64,000 nucleotides of DNA from JAAZBV01 sp964460435 (GTDB taxonomy: Bacteria; Desulfobacterota; DSM-4660; Desulfatiglandales; HGW-15). The DNA is taken from positions 35,942 to 99,941 of the forward strand of contig CAYWRH010000002.1 of NCBI GenBank assembly GCA_964460435.1, written 5' to 3'. This document shows, piece after piece, positions 16,938 through 25,423 of this stretch. Made by a program: the position numbers and the translations under genes. The notes under the pieces are model-generated. The model was not told the origin of the DNA. It did no database searches and saw only the letters and a program-made list of their open reading frames with translations. Positions within the stretch are counted from its first letter, which is position 1. The number at the start of each line of letters is the position of its first letter.

Positions 16938-16991
16938 CAACAATATTCAAATCCATATTCCGAATAATAACACGTTTAGATTACAATCCAA

Positions 16992-17231
16992 TCAATTACT
17001 TTTCATCCATCGATTAAAAGGCTGTTGGGTTGGAACCCAAACTACCTGACTGGGATGTTTGCTCGGCTTAAGTATCCAAAGAATGAGAAGCCTCTCAGAA
17101 TAAAACTGGTGACTTAGACTCTGCGTTTCAAGTGCAGAGGCTTCAGCTGATAATCCGTAATTGACATCCGCACCATGCAGAATTGTACAATTCATCAGAA
17201 CCAGAATAATAAAAAATAAAAACTTCGCCAT
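16992..17231 (-). CDS. Small exported protein, possibly a truncated remnant
   Basis: A 79-residue reading frame with a good ribosome site (GGGAG, 6 bases before ATG 17231). The first 20 residues (MAKFLFFIILVLMNCTILHG) are a convincing signal peptide, followed by ADVNYGLSAEASAL. After about residue 35 the sequence no longer looks like a folded domain and resembles translated intergenic repeat DNA. It may be the 5' end of a larger exported protein cut off by repeat sequence, or a small secreted peptide. I recognise no family. Confidence 0.35.
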   Translation of the reverse strand: MAKFLFFIILVLMNCTILHGADVNYGLSAEASALETQSLSHQFYSERLLILWILKPSKHPSQVVWVPTQQPFNRWMKSN

Positions 17232-17296
17232 ATATCTCCCAATTGTAAGATTGCTTCATATGACTGGATGATATCTTTTTGCCCAGTCATGTGAAG

Positions 17297-17749
17297 TTAT
17301 TCACTTTTGGTTATTGCAAGTATTTCGGTTATTACTTCACCAAGTGTTTTAGTCTCGGAAAATTGCCAAAATTCTTCAGGTATTTTGTAACCTATGTGCT
17401 TTTCAATTGCTTCAATTATTTCTTCAATTTCACCACAACCAATCATATCAAACTTGGGACCACCCAGGATAACTTCAAATTTATCTTCTGGTAAGAAATA
17501 GGGTGTAGGCCATCGAAGTAATTTATTACACTCATCACCGAAGATGTTTGCAAATTCTTTTTGATCAGTGCTCTCCCAAACAGACATACACTCGGATGTC
17601 CTCTCGCTCTGTTGCCTTCTTAAATCTTTGAAGAAAGAAAGATCGGGGCCAATCCACCGAACTCCAATAAAAAATTTCTTCCATTGATCCTTAGGAGGGT
17701 AATGCGGTGGATATGATAGTGGTTCGTTTGGTGTTTTCATACTTTCCAT
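17297..17749 (-). CDS. Hypothetical protein with a possible acyl-carrier-protein-like C-terminus
   Basis: A 150-residue protein of unknown function. The N-terminal 60 residues are rich in Pro, Trp and Arg. The C-terminal part (about 90-148, IEEIIEAIEKHIGYKIPEEFW then KTLGEVITEIL) has the helix spacing and IPEE signature of acyl carrier proteins, but the expected phosphopantetheine serine is absent (GCGEIEE where ACPs have D-S-L). It is therefore either an inactive ACP-like fold or a chance resemblance. It is isolated, among accessory genes, on the minus strand. The first or the fourth codon could be the start. Confidence 0.55.
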   Translation of the reverse strand: MESMKTPNEPLSYPPHYPPKDQWKKFFIGVRWIGPDLSFFKDLRRQQSERTSECMSVWESTDQKEFANIFGDECNKLLRWPTPYFLPEDKFEVILGGPKFDMIGCGEIEEIIEAIEKHIGYKIPEEFWQFSETKTLGEVITEILAITKSE

Positions 17750-17864
17750 ATGTGATTTACCAATTCCGGCTACCTTTATTTTTTTGGATAATCATACAAA
17801 AAGAAAACCTAGAAAATTAGTAATTCTTTTAAATAGTTGTGTAATTCTTTATTTATGAAGCAGG

Positions 17865-17935
17865 TGCATCATCCCTGTCAGGGCAAAAATAATCAACTTT
17901 GAATATTTATTGACTTGCCATGACCGGGGGTTTTA
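17865..17935. repeat. 71-bp direct repeat, copy 1
   Basis: Differs from the copy at 18625-18695 at only 2 of 71 positions. The two copies are 760 bases apart in the same orientation and bracket the nucleotidyltransferase pair. The repeat includes TTGACTTGCCATGACC and five G, which serves as the -35 region of bioA in copy 2. Confidence 0.9.
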
Positions 17936-17944
17936 TTTTCCAGG

Positions 17945-18400
17945 TTAACGTGTTTCAGTGTTTTTTAGATATGAAACATCTATTTTGTCTTGCTCTCTCC
18001 CACTCGCTTCCTTAGCCCGAATAAGGTCGGATTTGGATATAAAAAATATTTTTGATTCATTCAATTCTACAACTTCACGATTTTTCCAAGCCTCATCAAA
18101 CTCTACTCCTGGAATTGACATCATTATATCAACACGTAATGGAGGTCTACCCATTTGATAGAAATAACCTTTTTGTGAAAAGTTATCCGCAGTAAGTTTT
18201 TCAAGGGGTGCACCAAATTCCTTTAAAGCGGTGTAAACACTATTTGCATTTTCCCGATCAGTTGCAATAAATAAATCAAGCTCCTTCGTAAATCGTGGTT
18301 CGCTGTATTTCATCACTGCATATCCGCCTACTATTAGATAGCGGACTTTATACTTTTCGAAAGCTTTCAACAGTTCTCTGAAGTCGGGACTCGTCAGCAT
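17945..18400 (-). CDS. Nucleotidyltransferase-fold protein of a toxin-antitoxin-like pair
   Basis: A 151-residue protein with the minimal nucleotidyltransferase (pol-beta) pattern: YLIVGGYAVMKYSEPRFTKELDLFIA supplies the GG helix and a D-x-D-like pair, here ELDLF (Glu-Leu-Asp). A third acid may be Asp in LRVDIMMSIPG. The AKEASGREQDKIDVSYL tail is usual in DUF6036-type relatives. Its start overlaps the end of the small gene upstream by 53 bases. Together they resemble AbiEii-like or MNT-type modules, though activity is not established. The gene lies entirely between two 71-bp direct repeats. Confidence 0.72.
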   Translation of the reverse strand: MLTSPDFRELLKAFEKYKVRYLIVGGYAVMKYSEPRFTKELDLFIATDRENANSVYTALKEFGAPLEKLTADNFSQKGYFYQMGRPPLRVDIMMSIPGVEFDEAWKNREVVELNESKIFFISKSDLIRAKEASGREQDKIDVSYLKNTETR

Positions 18401-18545
18401 TTATTTCTCGAATAAGAAAATAATCATTAAGCATTTCTGTAACAGCATTAAAAATTGCCAAATCTCCCTGGGATTGCCAGAAACGGATATCAAATATGCG
18501 TTTATCATCTGCTATACGTTGATAATTTTCCTCTATATTTTTCAT
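18348..18545 (-). CDS. Small partner protein of the nucleotidyltransferase pair
   Basis: A 65-residue protein with FDIRFWQSQGDLAIFNAVTEML and DESRLQRTVESF, a pattern I know from small genes placed directly upstream of nucleotidyltransferase-fold genes in many environmental bacteria. It contains no recognisable DNA-binding motif. The 53-base overlap with the downstream gene implies coupled translation, so an antitoxin or substrate-adapter role is plausible. ATG 18545 follows AGGG at 6 bases. Confidence 0.65.
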   Translation of the reverse strand: MKNIEENYQRIADDKRIFDIRFWQSQGDLAIFNAVTEMLNDYFLIREINADESRLQRTVESFRKV

Positions 18546-18624
18546 CTCAATACCCTGATAGTATAAGCCTTAATTATTCTTAATGTCTGGGATTTCCATT
18601 TAATTGTTAAGCTTTTTATTTATT

Positions 18625-18695
18625 TGCATCATACCTGTCAGGGTAAAAATAATCAACTTTGAATATTTATTGACTTGCCATGACCGGGGGTTTTA
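18625..18695. repeat. 71-bp direct repeat, copy 2
   Basis: The second copy of the repeat at 17865-17935 (69 of 71 identical). It ends about 45 bases before bioA and contributes its -35 box, so it is probably the ancestral position, with the other copy arising by duplication together with the inserted module. Confidence 0.9.
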
Positions 18696-18699
18696 GTAT
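18670..18699 (+). promoter_or_regulatory. Candidate promoter of the biotin operon
   Basis: TTGACT (18670-18675) and TAGTAT (18694-18699) are 18 bases apart, about 40 bases before bioA. No sequence resembling a BirA operator (TTGTNAAC with inverted partner) overlaps it. Confidence 0.5.
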
Positions 18700-18739
18700 T
18701 GTAGCCTATTTTTTAAAGAAGGTATAAGGCAGGTTTTTG

Positions 18740-20023
18740 ATGAATTTAAGTTCTTATGAACAGTTGATAGGTTTTGACAGGGAGCATGTCTGGCACCCGT
18801 ATGCCTCAATGACCTCGCCCCTGCCTGTTTACCCGGTTGCATCAGCAAACGGTGTAAGGCTCAGGCTTATGGATGGAACCGAGCTGATTGATGGCATCTC
18901 ATCATGGTGGTCGGCAATACACGGCTATAACCACCCTGTGCTCAACAGGGCTATTGAAACCCAGTTAAAAGAGATGGCCCATGTCATGTTTGGCGGGCTT
19001 ACACATAAACCGGCAATTGAGCTAGCTTCCCTCCTAGTCGAGATCACCCCTCATGGCCTTGAAAAGGTCTTTTTCTGTGACTCCGGCTCTGTGGCGGTTG
19101 AGATCGCTATAAAGATGGCAATCCAGTACTGGTATGCTGCTGGCAAGCCGGAAAAAAAGAGGCTGCTCACAATAAAATCCGGTTATCATGGCGACACCTT
19201 TATGGCCATGTCTGTATGTGACCCTGAAGGTCTGCACCAGATGTTCAAAGAGGTAATCCCAAAACAGTTTTTTGCGGATGCCCCGGCTACAGGGTATAAC
19301 GAGGAGTGGAATGAAAATGATATTAAGGGCATGGAGCAAATCCTTCATGATCACCACCATGAGATAGCCGCCATTATCATTGAGCCTGTTTTACAGGGGG
19401 CAGGCGGCATGCGGTTTTACTCTCCTCAATATGTAAAAAGGGTGCGTGAGCTTTCCAAAAAATATAATGTGCTTTTTATAGCAGATGAAATAGCAACAGG
19501 TTTTGGCCGGACAGGGAGCCTCTTTGCCTGTGAAAAGGCGGGAATCTGCCCGGATATCATGTGTGTGGGCAAGGCCATTACAGGGGGCTACATGAGCCTT
19601 GCCGCCACCATTGCAACAAAAGAGGTGGCAGAGACCATATCATCCGGCAAAGAGGGGGCATTTATGCATGGCCCTACATTTATGGCAAACCCACTTGCCT
19701 GCTCTGTTGCTGTTGCAAGCATAAAGCTCCTTTTATCCATGCCCTGGAAAAGGAGGATAGGTGAAATTGAGGCAAGGCTAAAACAGGGGTTAATGGCCTG
19801 TGCGAATGGCTCCAAAGTGGCTAATGTCAGGGCGCTTGGCGCAATCGGTGTTATAGAGATGAAAAAGCCGGTTGATCAGAAATCTGTCCAGGAGAGGATT
19901 GCAGGATTGGGCGTATGGCTCAGGCCATTTGGCAGGGTTATCTACACCATGCCGCCTTACATAATCCAGGATCATGAGCTTGATATAATAATAGATGCAA
20001 TGATAAAGGTTGCAGAGGGGTAA
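18740..20023 (+). CDS. bioA: Adenosylmethionine--8-amino-7-oxononanoate aminotransferase
   Basis: PLP class III aminotransferase that converts KAPA to DAPA with S-adenosylmethionine as amino donor. Seen in the 427 residues: HVWHPYASM and the substrate-pocket SSWWSAIHGYNHP, GYHGDTFMAMS, ADEIATGFGRTG, and the PLP lysine in VGKAITGGYM (Lys278). The Tyr and Trp pairs in the first 60 residues are those that distinguish BioA from other class III enzymes. ATG 18740 follows AAGGCAGG; a TTG one codon earlier is also open. First gene of bioA-bioF-bioD-bioB; only 10 bases separate it from the bioF start. Confidence 0.96.
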   Translation: MNLSSYEQLIGFDREHVWHPYASMTSPLPVYPVASANGVRLRLMDGTELIDGISSWWSAIHGYNHPVLNRAIETQLKEMAHVMFGGLTHKPAIELASLLVEITPHGLEKVFFCDSGSVAVEIAIKMAIQYWYAAGKPEKKRLLTIKSGYHGDTFMAMSVCDPEGLHQMFKEVIPKQFFADAPATGYNEEWNENDIKGMEQILHDHHHEIAAIIIEPVLQGAGGMRFYSPQYVKRVRELSKKYNVLFIADEIATGFGRTGSLFACEKAGICPDIMCVGKAITGGYMSLAATIATKEVAETISSGKEGAFMHGPTFMANPLACSVAVASIKLLLSMPWKRRIGEIEARLKQGLMACANGSKVANVRALGAIGVIEMKKPVDQKSVQERIAGLGVWLRPFGRVIYTMPPYIIQDHELDIIIDAMIKVAEG

Positions 20024-20033
20024 TTTTTGCAAA

Positions 20034-21194
20034 TTGAATAAATACAGTTTTATATCCGCTGCACTTGAAGAGCGGAAAAACCGGCACCTTCTTCGCAGCC
20101 TTAAGACCGTGGTTCCCCTGACTGGCGGCGAGGTGGAGGTAAATGGGCGCAGGATGGTCAACTTTTGCTCAAATGACTACCTTGCCCTTTCAAACCACCC
20201 CATTCTTAAACAGCGGATGATTGAATATACTGAAAGGTATGGTGCAGGCTCTACCGCATCTAGGCTTGTGTGCGGGAACCTTAGCTGCTTTGACGAACTT
20301 GAGGCAAGGCTGGCAAGGCTTACAGGCCAGGAGGGGGCCATTGTCTTTAACTCCGGGTTCCAGGCAAATGTATCCCTTCTTCCTGCCATTACCGATCCAG
20401 ATACGCTTATCCTTTCTGATCTTTTAAATCATAACAGCATTATTCAGGGTTGCAAGCTCTCCCGCTGTCATGTGGCGCCATTTCAGCATAATGACCTTGA
20501 TCACCTTGAAGGTATCCTTAAAAAAGGCGCAGCGAACTATACAAGAAGAATTATTGTAACGGAATCCATATTCAGCATGGATGGTGACATGTGTGACATT
20601 GATAATCTCATCACATTATCAGAAAGGTTTAATGCCCTGCTCGTTGTTGATGAGGCCCATGCAACAGGTGTTATTGGTAAAAACGGGATGGGCGTCAGCA
20701 GCAATAAAGATGTTGATATGGTCATGGGCACATTCTCAAAGGCTGTGGGCGCATTCGGGGCATATGTCTCATCAAACAATATGATGAGGGATTATATAAT
20801 CAATTTCTGCAACGGATTCATATACACTACCGCACTTCCGCCAGGTGTAATCGGCGCAATAGATGCCGCCATTGAGATGATACCGCAGATGGATAAGGAG
20901 CGTGAAGGGCTCATGGCAAATTCCGCAAGGCTCCGGAAGGGGCTGGCAGGACTGGGGTATGATACTGGAAAATCCGTAACGCACATAATCCCTGTGATTA
21001 TCGGGGATGAAGCAGAGGCATTAAGGCTATCCGCATGGCTTTTAGATAACAATGTGCTTTTAACCACCTTCCGCCCCCCCACTGTGCCTGAGGGCGGATC
21101 AAGGATACGAATTGCCATAACCGCTGCCCACAATGAGGGGCATATTGATATGTTACTTGATCTCTTCAGGAGGTGGCAGGAGATTAACCAATAA
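20034..21194 (+). CDS. bioF: 8-amino-7-oxononanoate synthase
   Basis: PLP alpha-oxoamine synthase that condenses pimeloyl-ACP (or -CoA) with alanine to give KAPA. Visible are NFCSNDYLALSNHP, GAGSTASRLVCGN, DEAHATGVIGKNG and the PLP lysine in GTFSKAVGAFGAYV. I place the start at TTG 20034, 10 bases after the bioA stop, giving 387 residues; the open frame runs back to an earlier TTG inside bioA, but no ATG is available. GAGGGG at the bioA stop would serve as a ribosome site at the long spacing of 13. The stop TAATGA overlaps the bioD start. Confidence 0.94.
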   Translation: MNKYSFISAALEERKNRHLLRSLKTVVPLTGGEVEVNGRRMVNFCSNDYLALSNHPILKQRMIEYTERYGAGSTASRLVCGNLSCFDELEARLARLTGQEGAIVFNSGFQANVSLLPAITDPDTLILSDLLNHNSIIQGCKLSRCHVAPFQHNDLDHLEGILKKGAANYTRRIIVTESIFSMDGDMCDIDNLITLSERFNALLVVDEAHATGVIGKNGMGVSSNKDVDMVMGTFSKAVGAFGAYVSSNNMMRDYIINFCNGFIYTTALPPGVIGAIDAAIEMIPQMDKEREGLMANSARLRKGLAGLGYDTGKSVTHIIPVIIGDEAEALRLSAWLLDNNVLLTTFRPPTVPEGGSRIRIAITAAHNEGHIDMLLDLFRRWQEINQ

Positions 21195-21841
21195 TGAGAG
21201 AGACAAAATTAAAATTTCCAGAGAGGCTATTCATTACAGGCACAGACACAGGCATTGGCAAGACCCTTGTCTCTGCTATGCTAATGTCAGGCATTAAGGC
21301 AAGGTACTGGAAACCTGTGCAGAGCGGGTTAACGGACATTACAGATACTGAGTGGGTTAAAAAACACACGGGTATTGATGAATCTTGTTTTTTTCCTGAA
21401 ACCTACAGGCTTGGGGCTCCCCTTTCACCCCATGAATCAGCCGCGCTTGAGGGCAAACATATTGATATTGAACAGTTTATCATCCCGCAGGTTTCTCAGG
21501 GCGAAACCCTCCTGATAGAGGGGGCGGGCGGCATAATGGTGCCACTGAATGAAAAAGAGCTTATGATTGATCTTATGAAAAGATGTAATGCACCTGTATT
21601 AATTGTAGCAAGGAGCGGCCTTGGAACAATCAACCATACATTATTATCAATAAGCCGGCTGAGACAGGAGAATATCGGGATATTCGGTGTTGTAATGAAC
21701 GGCCCGCTTAATAAAGGTAACCGTGATGCAATAGAGCATTTTGGCGGCGTAAAGGTGATAGCAGAGGTAGAGCCGCTGGTGATCATAACCCCGGAAATAC
21801 TAAAAGAGAGTTTCAGCAGATATTTTGGAAAGAGGATATGA
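21194..21841 (+). CDS. bioD: Dethiobiotin synthetase
   Basis: ATP-dependent ligase that closes the ureido ring of DAPA with CO2. The 215-residue protein has the P-loop GTDTGIGKT (residues 16-24), the KPVQSG segment that binds DAPA, IEGAGGIMVPL, and the PLNKGNRDAIEHF C-terminal region. Length is normal. The ATG shares one base with the bioF stop and the last four bases overlap bioB, so the operon is translationally coupled throughout. Confidence 0.95.
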   Translation: MRETKLKFPERLFITGTDTGIGKTLVSAMLMSGIKARYWKPVQSGLTDITDTEWVKKHTGIDESCFFPETYRLGAPLSPHESAALEGKHIDIEQFIIPQVSQGETLLIEGAGGIMVPLNEKELMIDLMKRCNAPVLIVARSGLGTINHTLLSISRLRQENIGIFGVVMNGPLNKGNRDAIEHFGGVKVIAEVEPLVIITPEILKESFSRYFGKRI

Positions 21842-22821
21842 AAAATAACAGATACTATTTAGAACTGGCAGAGGGCATTCTGGATGGAAAGGCCCTGGAT
21901 GACTCAACATACCTGAAAATCCTTTCAGCCCCTGATGATGAGCTTTTATCCATCATGGGTGGAGCAGATATTCTAAGACAATATTTTTTCGGTAGAAAGA
22001 TTCACCTCTGCACCATCTGCAATGGCAAATCAGGCAAGTGTTCTGAGGACTGTAAATTCTGTTCGCAGTCCTCCTTTTCAAATACAACAGCGCCAGTCTA
22101 CCCTGTTTTGCCAAGGGAGGAGCTGTTAAGGGGCGGCCTCTATGCACAGGAGAGCCCAATAAACAGATACTCCATCGTTACAACAGGGAGAGGTCTACCC
22201 CGCCGTGATGTAGAGGCGGTAATTGATGCCATGAAGGGGCTTGACCATAAAAAAATAAAAAAGTGCGTGTCACTGGGCATCCTAAAGGATGAGGATATGC
22301 AGCTTATAGTGAAGTCAGGCATAACCAGGTATCACCACAATCTGGAAACAAGCAGGAGCCTTTTTAATAAGGTGTGCACAACCCACGCCTATGACGAGAG
22401 AATAGCAACAATAAAGGCTGCAAAACGGGCAGGCATGGAGGTCTGTGCGGGTGGTATATTCGGGATAGGTGAAACCGATGAGCAGATCCTTGAGCTTGCA
22501 TCTGATATAAAGGGGCTTGATGTTGACTCAATACCCCTCAACTTTCTTGTGCCCATACCGGGCACACCATATGGCGGGATGAACAGCCTTACACCAATTA
22601 AATGTCTCAAGATAATCGCCTTTTTCAGGTATTATCTACCCGATAAGGAGATCATCATCTGCGGCGGACGTGAAAAGAATCTTAAGGAGCTGCACCCCCT
22701 TATATTTTTTGCGGGCGCAAGCGGCATGATGACAGGAAACTATCTGACCACAGAAGGGAGAACCCTTGAGCATGATCTTGCGCTCATAAGGGAACTTGGT
22801 TTTAGTGTGAGGGAGAAATAG
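21838..22821 (+). CDS. bioB: Biotin synthase
   Basis: Radical-SAM enzyme that inserts sulfur into dethiobiotin. The 327-residue protein carries the radical-SAM cluster motif CSEDCKFC (Cys68, Cys72, Cys75) preceded by NGKSGK, the YHHNLETSR substrate region, and the GIFGIGET glycine-rich loop. The residues expected for the auxiliary iron-sulfur cluster are present in the barrel. ATGA overlap with bioD. The operon lacks bioC/bioH, so pimeloyl-ACP must come from elsewhere in the genome. It converges with the Wzc-like gene with 7 bases between stops. Confidence 0.96.
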   Translation: MKNNRYYLELAEGILDGKALDDSTYLKILSAPDDELLSIMGGADILRQYFFGRKIHLCTICNGKSGKCSEDCKFCSQSSFSNTTAPVYPVLPREELLRGGLYAQESPINRYSIVTTGRGLPRRDVEAVIDAMKGLDHKKIKKCVSLGILKDEDMQLIVKSGITRYHHNLETSRSLFNKVCTTHAYDERIATIKAAKRAGMEVCAGGIFGIGETDEQILELASDIKGLDVDSIPLNFLVPIPGTPYGGMNSLTPIKCLKIIAFFRYYLPDKEIIICGGREKNLKELHPLIFFAGASGMMTGNYLTTEGRTLEHDLALIRELGFSVREK

Positions 22822-22828
22822 ATCTGCC

Positions 22829-25423
22829 CTATCTCAATACCACACTGTTACTGATGCCAAGATTTGTCAGCTCCGTGCTCAGTTCATCTGCCCCGGCCTT
22901 TGTAAGAAATGCGCCTACAAGGAGATTATCGTAATTTTCATCCGAAATAATATATGGTGAGAAATCATTTTGTTTCAGGATATTTATCATGCCCAGAAGG
23001 GCCTCTTTGTCAGTAAAACTCCCTGTATATACAGCATAGGCGGTCTTTTTTATCTCGCCATCCTTTATGGCCTTTTCATTGATAAAGGCCTCTGCGCCCT
23101 CTTTATCAGCAAACTCGCCTGAATAGACCCTGTACCATATCCCCTTTTCACCAAGATTTACCTTTACCCAGAAGGCGTCGATACCTGCCTTTGAATACTT
23201 ATCAAGTGCACTCCTTGCCTGAGCAGTACTGTCAAATGACCCAAGGTAAACAGAATATGGGTATCTGCCCTCCTGATAAACAAGCCCTGCCTCTGTCTCA
23301 GCGGGCGAAGGGGGTTCAGGGGCAATCACCTTTTCATTAGGTTTTTCCTCCTGCACATTTGAGGCAGGAAGCTCTGGCTCCCGGCGCTTTACTTCGGCTC
23401 TATCCGGCTTTTGAGGTTTAAACACCGCATCTCTTTCACTGCTATTCACAACCTCCTTAATCTCGGGCCTTCCGGGAAAGATGGCATCATACTTCCAATA
23501 CAATACGGCAATAATAATGATAATGGCAACAAGGGATATAAGCCCCCTTAAAAAGCCTTTCTTTTTATCAGGTGCATGAACTTCACTGCCGCCTGTTTGA
23601 GCCGCCTCATATTTTTCTCTGAGCGCATGCGGGATAAGGCCGGGCCTGACACGGTTAAGGACTATGCCCATGATATTGCTGCTTACCCGCGAAAGCTGCG
23701 CAAGGGTACGTTTAATGGCTCGCACAGAGACCTGTTCAGGGTTATATACTACAAATGTGCCATCTGCCTTTGCAGCCAGGATGGCAGCATCTGAGCTGGA
23801 AAGCAGGGGGGAAGAATCAAGGATTATAACATCATAGAAATTTTTTACCGTATCAAGAAACTCTGCAAACCCTTTTATACCAAGAAGTTCACCCTGTTTA
23901 TCTGGCAGCGCCCCGCTTGTAATGATATTGAGTCTATCCAGGCCCGGCGTGGAGATAAGCTGGTCAAAGGTCATACCGCCCATAATCATATCTGTGACTG
24001 TCTTTACTGTCTCTTTCCATTTATAAGCTCCAAGCAGTATATCTGTCAGGCCGGGTGATTCTTCAAGGTAAACCCTCCTGGAAAGATCAGGGTTTATAAG
24101 GTCTACCCCCACAAGAAGCGTCCTGAGGCCTGCCTGTGCAAGGCTTATTGCAAGGTTTACAGATACCATTGTTCTGCCTTCGCCAGGGTAGCTGCCTGTT
24201 ACCGCTATGGTCTTTATCTTCCCCCCTTCGCAGGCAGCCTGTATATTTGCCCTTAAGCCCCTGAAGCTCTCGGAAATAATTGTCCTGGGTTCAAGATGTG
24301 TAATAAGTGAAATGGATTTTTCAGATGATGCTCCTGCCCCTATCCGCCTGCTGCTCACGGACGGAAAATCCTTTGGGTCTATGGCAGGGATTATCCCTAT
24401 AACCCCAGTTTTCAGCTCCTTTTCCAGCTTATCAAGGAAGGCGTAAGAGTGGCCTATATATTCAATTATTATGGTCAGGATCAGCCCGAGGACAATACCA
24501 GCTATAAGCCCTGTCAGCAGGATTTTCAGATAATCAGGTTTATTGAATGGCCGGAGGGGGCGCAGAGCCGGGCTTACAACCCTTGCATCATCCGGGTTTT
24601 CCGCCTTTCTTATCATGGCCTCCTGCCTCTTTTCCTCTAAAAAGGAGGCTATATTCCTTAACGATTCGACCTCCATCTTAAGCCGGTCAAATTCTATCTT
24701 TTTATCCATATGGAGGTCTATGTTCTCATTTACCTTTTCCAGTTCCTTTCCTATGGCGGCATCATTTTTACCACTCTTCCCCTCTATCTCATTTTTCTTC
24801 GAAAGCAGCGCCTCACCCTCAAGATCAATAGAGATTAGCCTGTTTTCCCTCATAAACCCTTCAAGCTCTTCCTCTTTAGCCTTAAGTTTATCGCCTGTGG
24901 TCTGCTGCTCTTCAATTATATGGGCAATAACCTCATCAAGCCTTTTATCATGGGCTTCCCTGTAGGATGCAATGAATGTAGAGGAGACTGTTTCTGCGAT
25001 TCTAAAGGCCTTCTCGGGGTCTTTGTCCAGCACCTTTATGCGGAGGATATCTGTTTTGCCTTCCCTTTCAGTGTAAATTTTTGATCTTAAATCCTCAATA
25101 ACCATCTGGTCTGCTGGTTTATCAGAATCGATCAAGGAGAGTTGTAAGGCAACCCTTTTAATAAAATCATGGCTCTGTATGATTACCTGCTGTGTCTCTA
25201 TATTATCAGAAGGTGCAGAAAGAAGTCTGTTAATAAAACCGTCAGTGGCGCGGGCCTCATCAATCTTTATGCTGCATGATGAAACATATACAGGCGTCAG
25301 GCCATTCCATGCTGCATATATAGCGCTAAAGAGCATGCAGGCTGCTATCACAGAGACAATTCTGGCCCATCTTTTTTCAGCAACCATGAGGAATGCTGAC
25401 GATTTGAATCGGTTGAAGATCAA
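22829..25423 (-). CDS. Wzz/Wzc-like chain-length and tyrosine-kinase-type protein with C-terminal SPOR repeats
   Basis: An 864-residue inner-membrane protein. Wzz domain with membrane helices at about 21-40 and 300-322 and a coiled coil between (about 160-275). A BY-kinase/ParA-like ATPase domain covers about 375-600: the Walker A region reads GSYPGEGRT (410-418) with Arg417 where Lys is expected, Walker A' is VGVDLINPD and Walker B VIILDSSPLL. A third helix lies at about 626-644, and two SPOR-like repeats follow (about 723-795 and 797-864), which would be periplasmic. No tyrosine-rich tail is present. TTG start with AAGGAGG, overlapping the HD-GYP-like stop (TTGA). Probably controls polysaccharide export; kinase activity is doubtful. 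Confidence 0.85.
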   Translation of the reverse strand: MIFNRFKSSAFLMVAEKRWARIVSVIAACMLFSAIYAAWNGLTPVYVSSCSIKIDEARATDGFINRLLSAPSDNIETQQVIIQSHDFIKRVALQLSLIDSDKPADQMVIEDLRSKIYTEREGKTDILRIKVLDKDPEKAFRIAETVSSTFIASYREAHDKRLDEVIAHIIEEQQTTGDKLKAKEEELEGFMRENRLISIDLEGEALLSKKNEIEGKSGKNDAAIGKELEKVNENIDLHMDKKIEFDRLKMEVESLRNIASFLEEKRQEAMIRKAENPDDARVVSPALRPLRPFNKPDYLKILLTGLIAGIVLGLILTIIIEYIGHSYAFLDKLEKELKTGVIGIIPAIDPKDFPSVSSRRIGAGASSEKSISLITHLEPRTIISESFRGLRANIQAACEGGKIKTIAVTGSYPGEGRTMVSVNLAISLAQAGLRTLLVGVDLINPDLSRRVYLEESPGLTDILLGAYKWKETVKTVTDMIMGGMTFDQLISTPGLDRLNIITSGALPDKQGELLGIKGFAEFLDTVKNFYDVIILDSSPLLSSSDAAILAAKADGTFVVYNPEQVSVRAIKRTLAQLSRVSSNIMGIVLNRVRPGLIPHALREKYEAAQTGGSEVHAPDKKKGFLRGLISLVAIIIIIAVLYWKYDAIFPGRPEIKEVVNSSERDAVFKPQKPDRAEVKRREPELPASNVQEEKPNEKVIAPEPPSPAETEAGLVYQEGRYPYSVYLGSFDSTAQARSALDKYSKAGIDAFWVKVNLGEKGIWYRVYSGEFADKEGAEAFINEKAIKDGEIKKTAYAVYTGSFTDKEALLGMINILKQNDFSPYIISDENYDNLLVGAFLTKAGADELSTELTNLGISNSVVLR

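Noticed and set aside
18540..18740. BirA operator upstream of bioA
   Set aside because: Only a half-site-like TTGTTAAG is present, without an inverted partner at the expected distance.
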